Below are positions 63,737-64,000 of a DNA stretch of 64,000 nt, one piece after another (the first letter of the stretch is position 1; every line of letters starts with the position of its first letter). A program made the position numbers and the translations under genes. Source of the DNA: Methylobacter sp. (GTDB taxonomy: Bacteria; Pseudomonadota; Gammaproteobacteria; Methylococcales; Methylomonadaceae); NCBI GenBank assembly GCA_030684815.1, contig JAUXXQ010000195.1, forward strand, positions 1 through 64,000, in the 5' to 3' direction. The notes under the pieces were generated by a model. The model saw only the letters and a list, made by a program, of their open reading frames with translations, did not search any database and had not been told where the DNA came from.

Positions 63737-64000
63737 ATGGAACCGTACAAAAAACACGAAAGCATTGCCGCCTTAATGAACCGCAGCAATGTCGATACCG
63801 ACCAGATTATCCCCAAGCAATTCCTGAAAAAAGTCGAACGCAGCGGCTTTGGCCAACACTTGTTTCACGATTGGCGTTTTAACGATGACGGCAGCGACAA
63901 CGCCGAATTTGAATTGAACAAACCGGCGTTTAAAGGTGCCAAAATTTTGGTTGCCGGTGACAACTTCGGTTGCGGCTCATCCCGCGAACATGCGCCCTGG
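63737..64000 (+). CDS. leuD: 3-isopropylmalate dehydratase small subunit (partial)
   Basis: The first 88 residues of LeuD, cut by the window end. [20 protein letters not shown] and [18 protein letters not shown] are the swivel-domain signatures that line the active site. It forms the working enzyme with LeuC. Confidence 0.93.
   Translation, partial: MEPYKKHESIAALMNRSNVDTDQIIPKQFLKKVERSGFGQHLFHDWRFNDDGSDNAEFELNKPAFKGAKILVAGDNFGCGSSREHAPW

Noticed and set aside
1-64000. CRISPR array, rRNA genes, prophage or complete insertion sequence
   Set aside because: No regularly spaced direct repeats of CRISPR length, no rRNA sequence, no phage structural genes and no transposase were seen.

Overview
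The window reads as chromosome of a gammaproteobacterial methylotroph, most likely a type I methanotroph (Methylococcales). Three things point there: a ribulose monophosphate (RuMP) set (hexulose-6-phosphate synthase, 6-phospho-3-hexuloisomerase, transketolase, transaldolase); the tetrahydromethanopterin-linked formyltransferase/hydrolase complex (fhcB, A, D, C) with a formaldehyde-activating-enzyme homologue; and the gammaproteobacterial gene order tig-clpP-clpX-lon-hup-tRNAs-ppiD. No methane monooxygenase or methanol dehydrogenase gene is present, so methanotrophy is inferred.

Region 1 (about 1-26600) is an exopolysaccharide locus, almost all on the minus strand. Reading with transcription from about 26560 leftward: a priming sugar transferase (epsB-like), export protein (epsE), chain-length protein (epsF), tyrosine-kinase-like ATPase (epsG), outer-membrane barrel (epsL), a Wzy/ligase-like membrane protein, a flippase, a family 2 glycosyltransferase and manC/algA. 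After a 490-base gap come a GT4 glycosyltransferase, asparagine-synthase-like amidotransferase, methyltransferase, VanZ-like protein, heparinase II/III-like protein, a lyase-like secreted protein, algD, another GT4 enzyme, a GNAT/FemAB-like acyltransferase and a polysaccharide deacetylase. A second, longer lyase-like protein with two fibronectin type III domains faces the other way at 656. AlgD and ManC/AlgA suggest GDP-mannose and GDP-mannuronate as precursors. A CACCAT hexamer array lies between the flippase and the GT2 gene.

Region 2 (26900-34300) is the C1-oxidation cluster fhcB-fhcA-[three small genes and a broken RelE toxin]-fhcD-fhcC, then a convergent fae homologue lacking the usual catalytic His and a divergent radical SAM gene. 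Region 3 (34300-43500) holds the protein quality-control genes, HU and three tRNAs (Leu, Val, Asp). Region 4 (43500-53040) holds fabI, a Yej-type peptide ABC transporter, dhaL and dhaK tail to tail, and a HAD phosphatase.

Region 5 (53270-60030) is the RuMP block: hps-phi-tkt, two unusual repeat proteins, then tal. The repeat proteins carry 4 and 15 copies of an 11-residue motif of the form SGVxKYxxKQ. The first has a signal peptide, a periplasmic part and one membrane segment; the second looks soluble and cytoplasmic. Their place between tkt and tal makes them the best candidate for an undescribed system, perhaps a membrane-tethered scaffold for RuMP enzymes; this is inference. The window ends with a DUF1097 membrane protein, an Old Yellow Enzyme, leuC and a truncated leuD.
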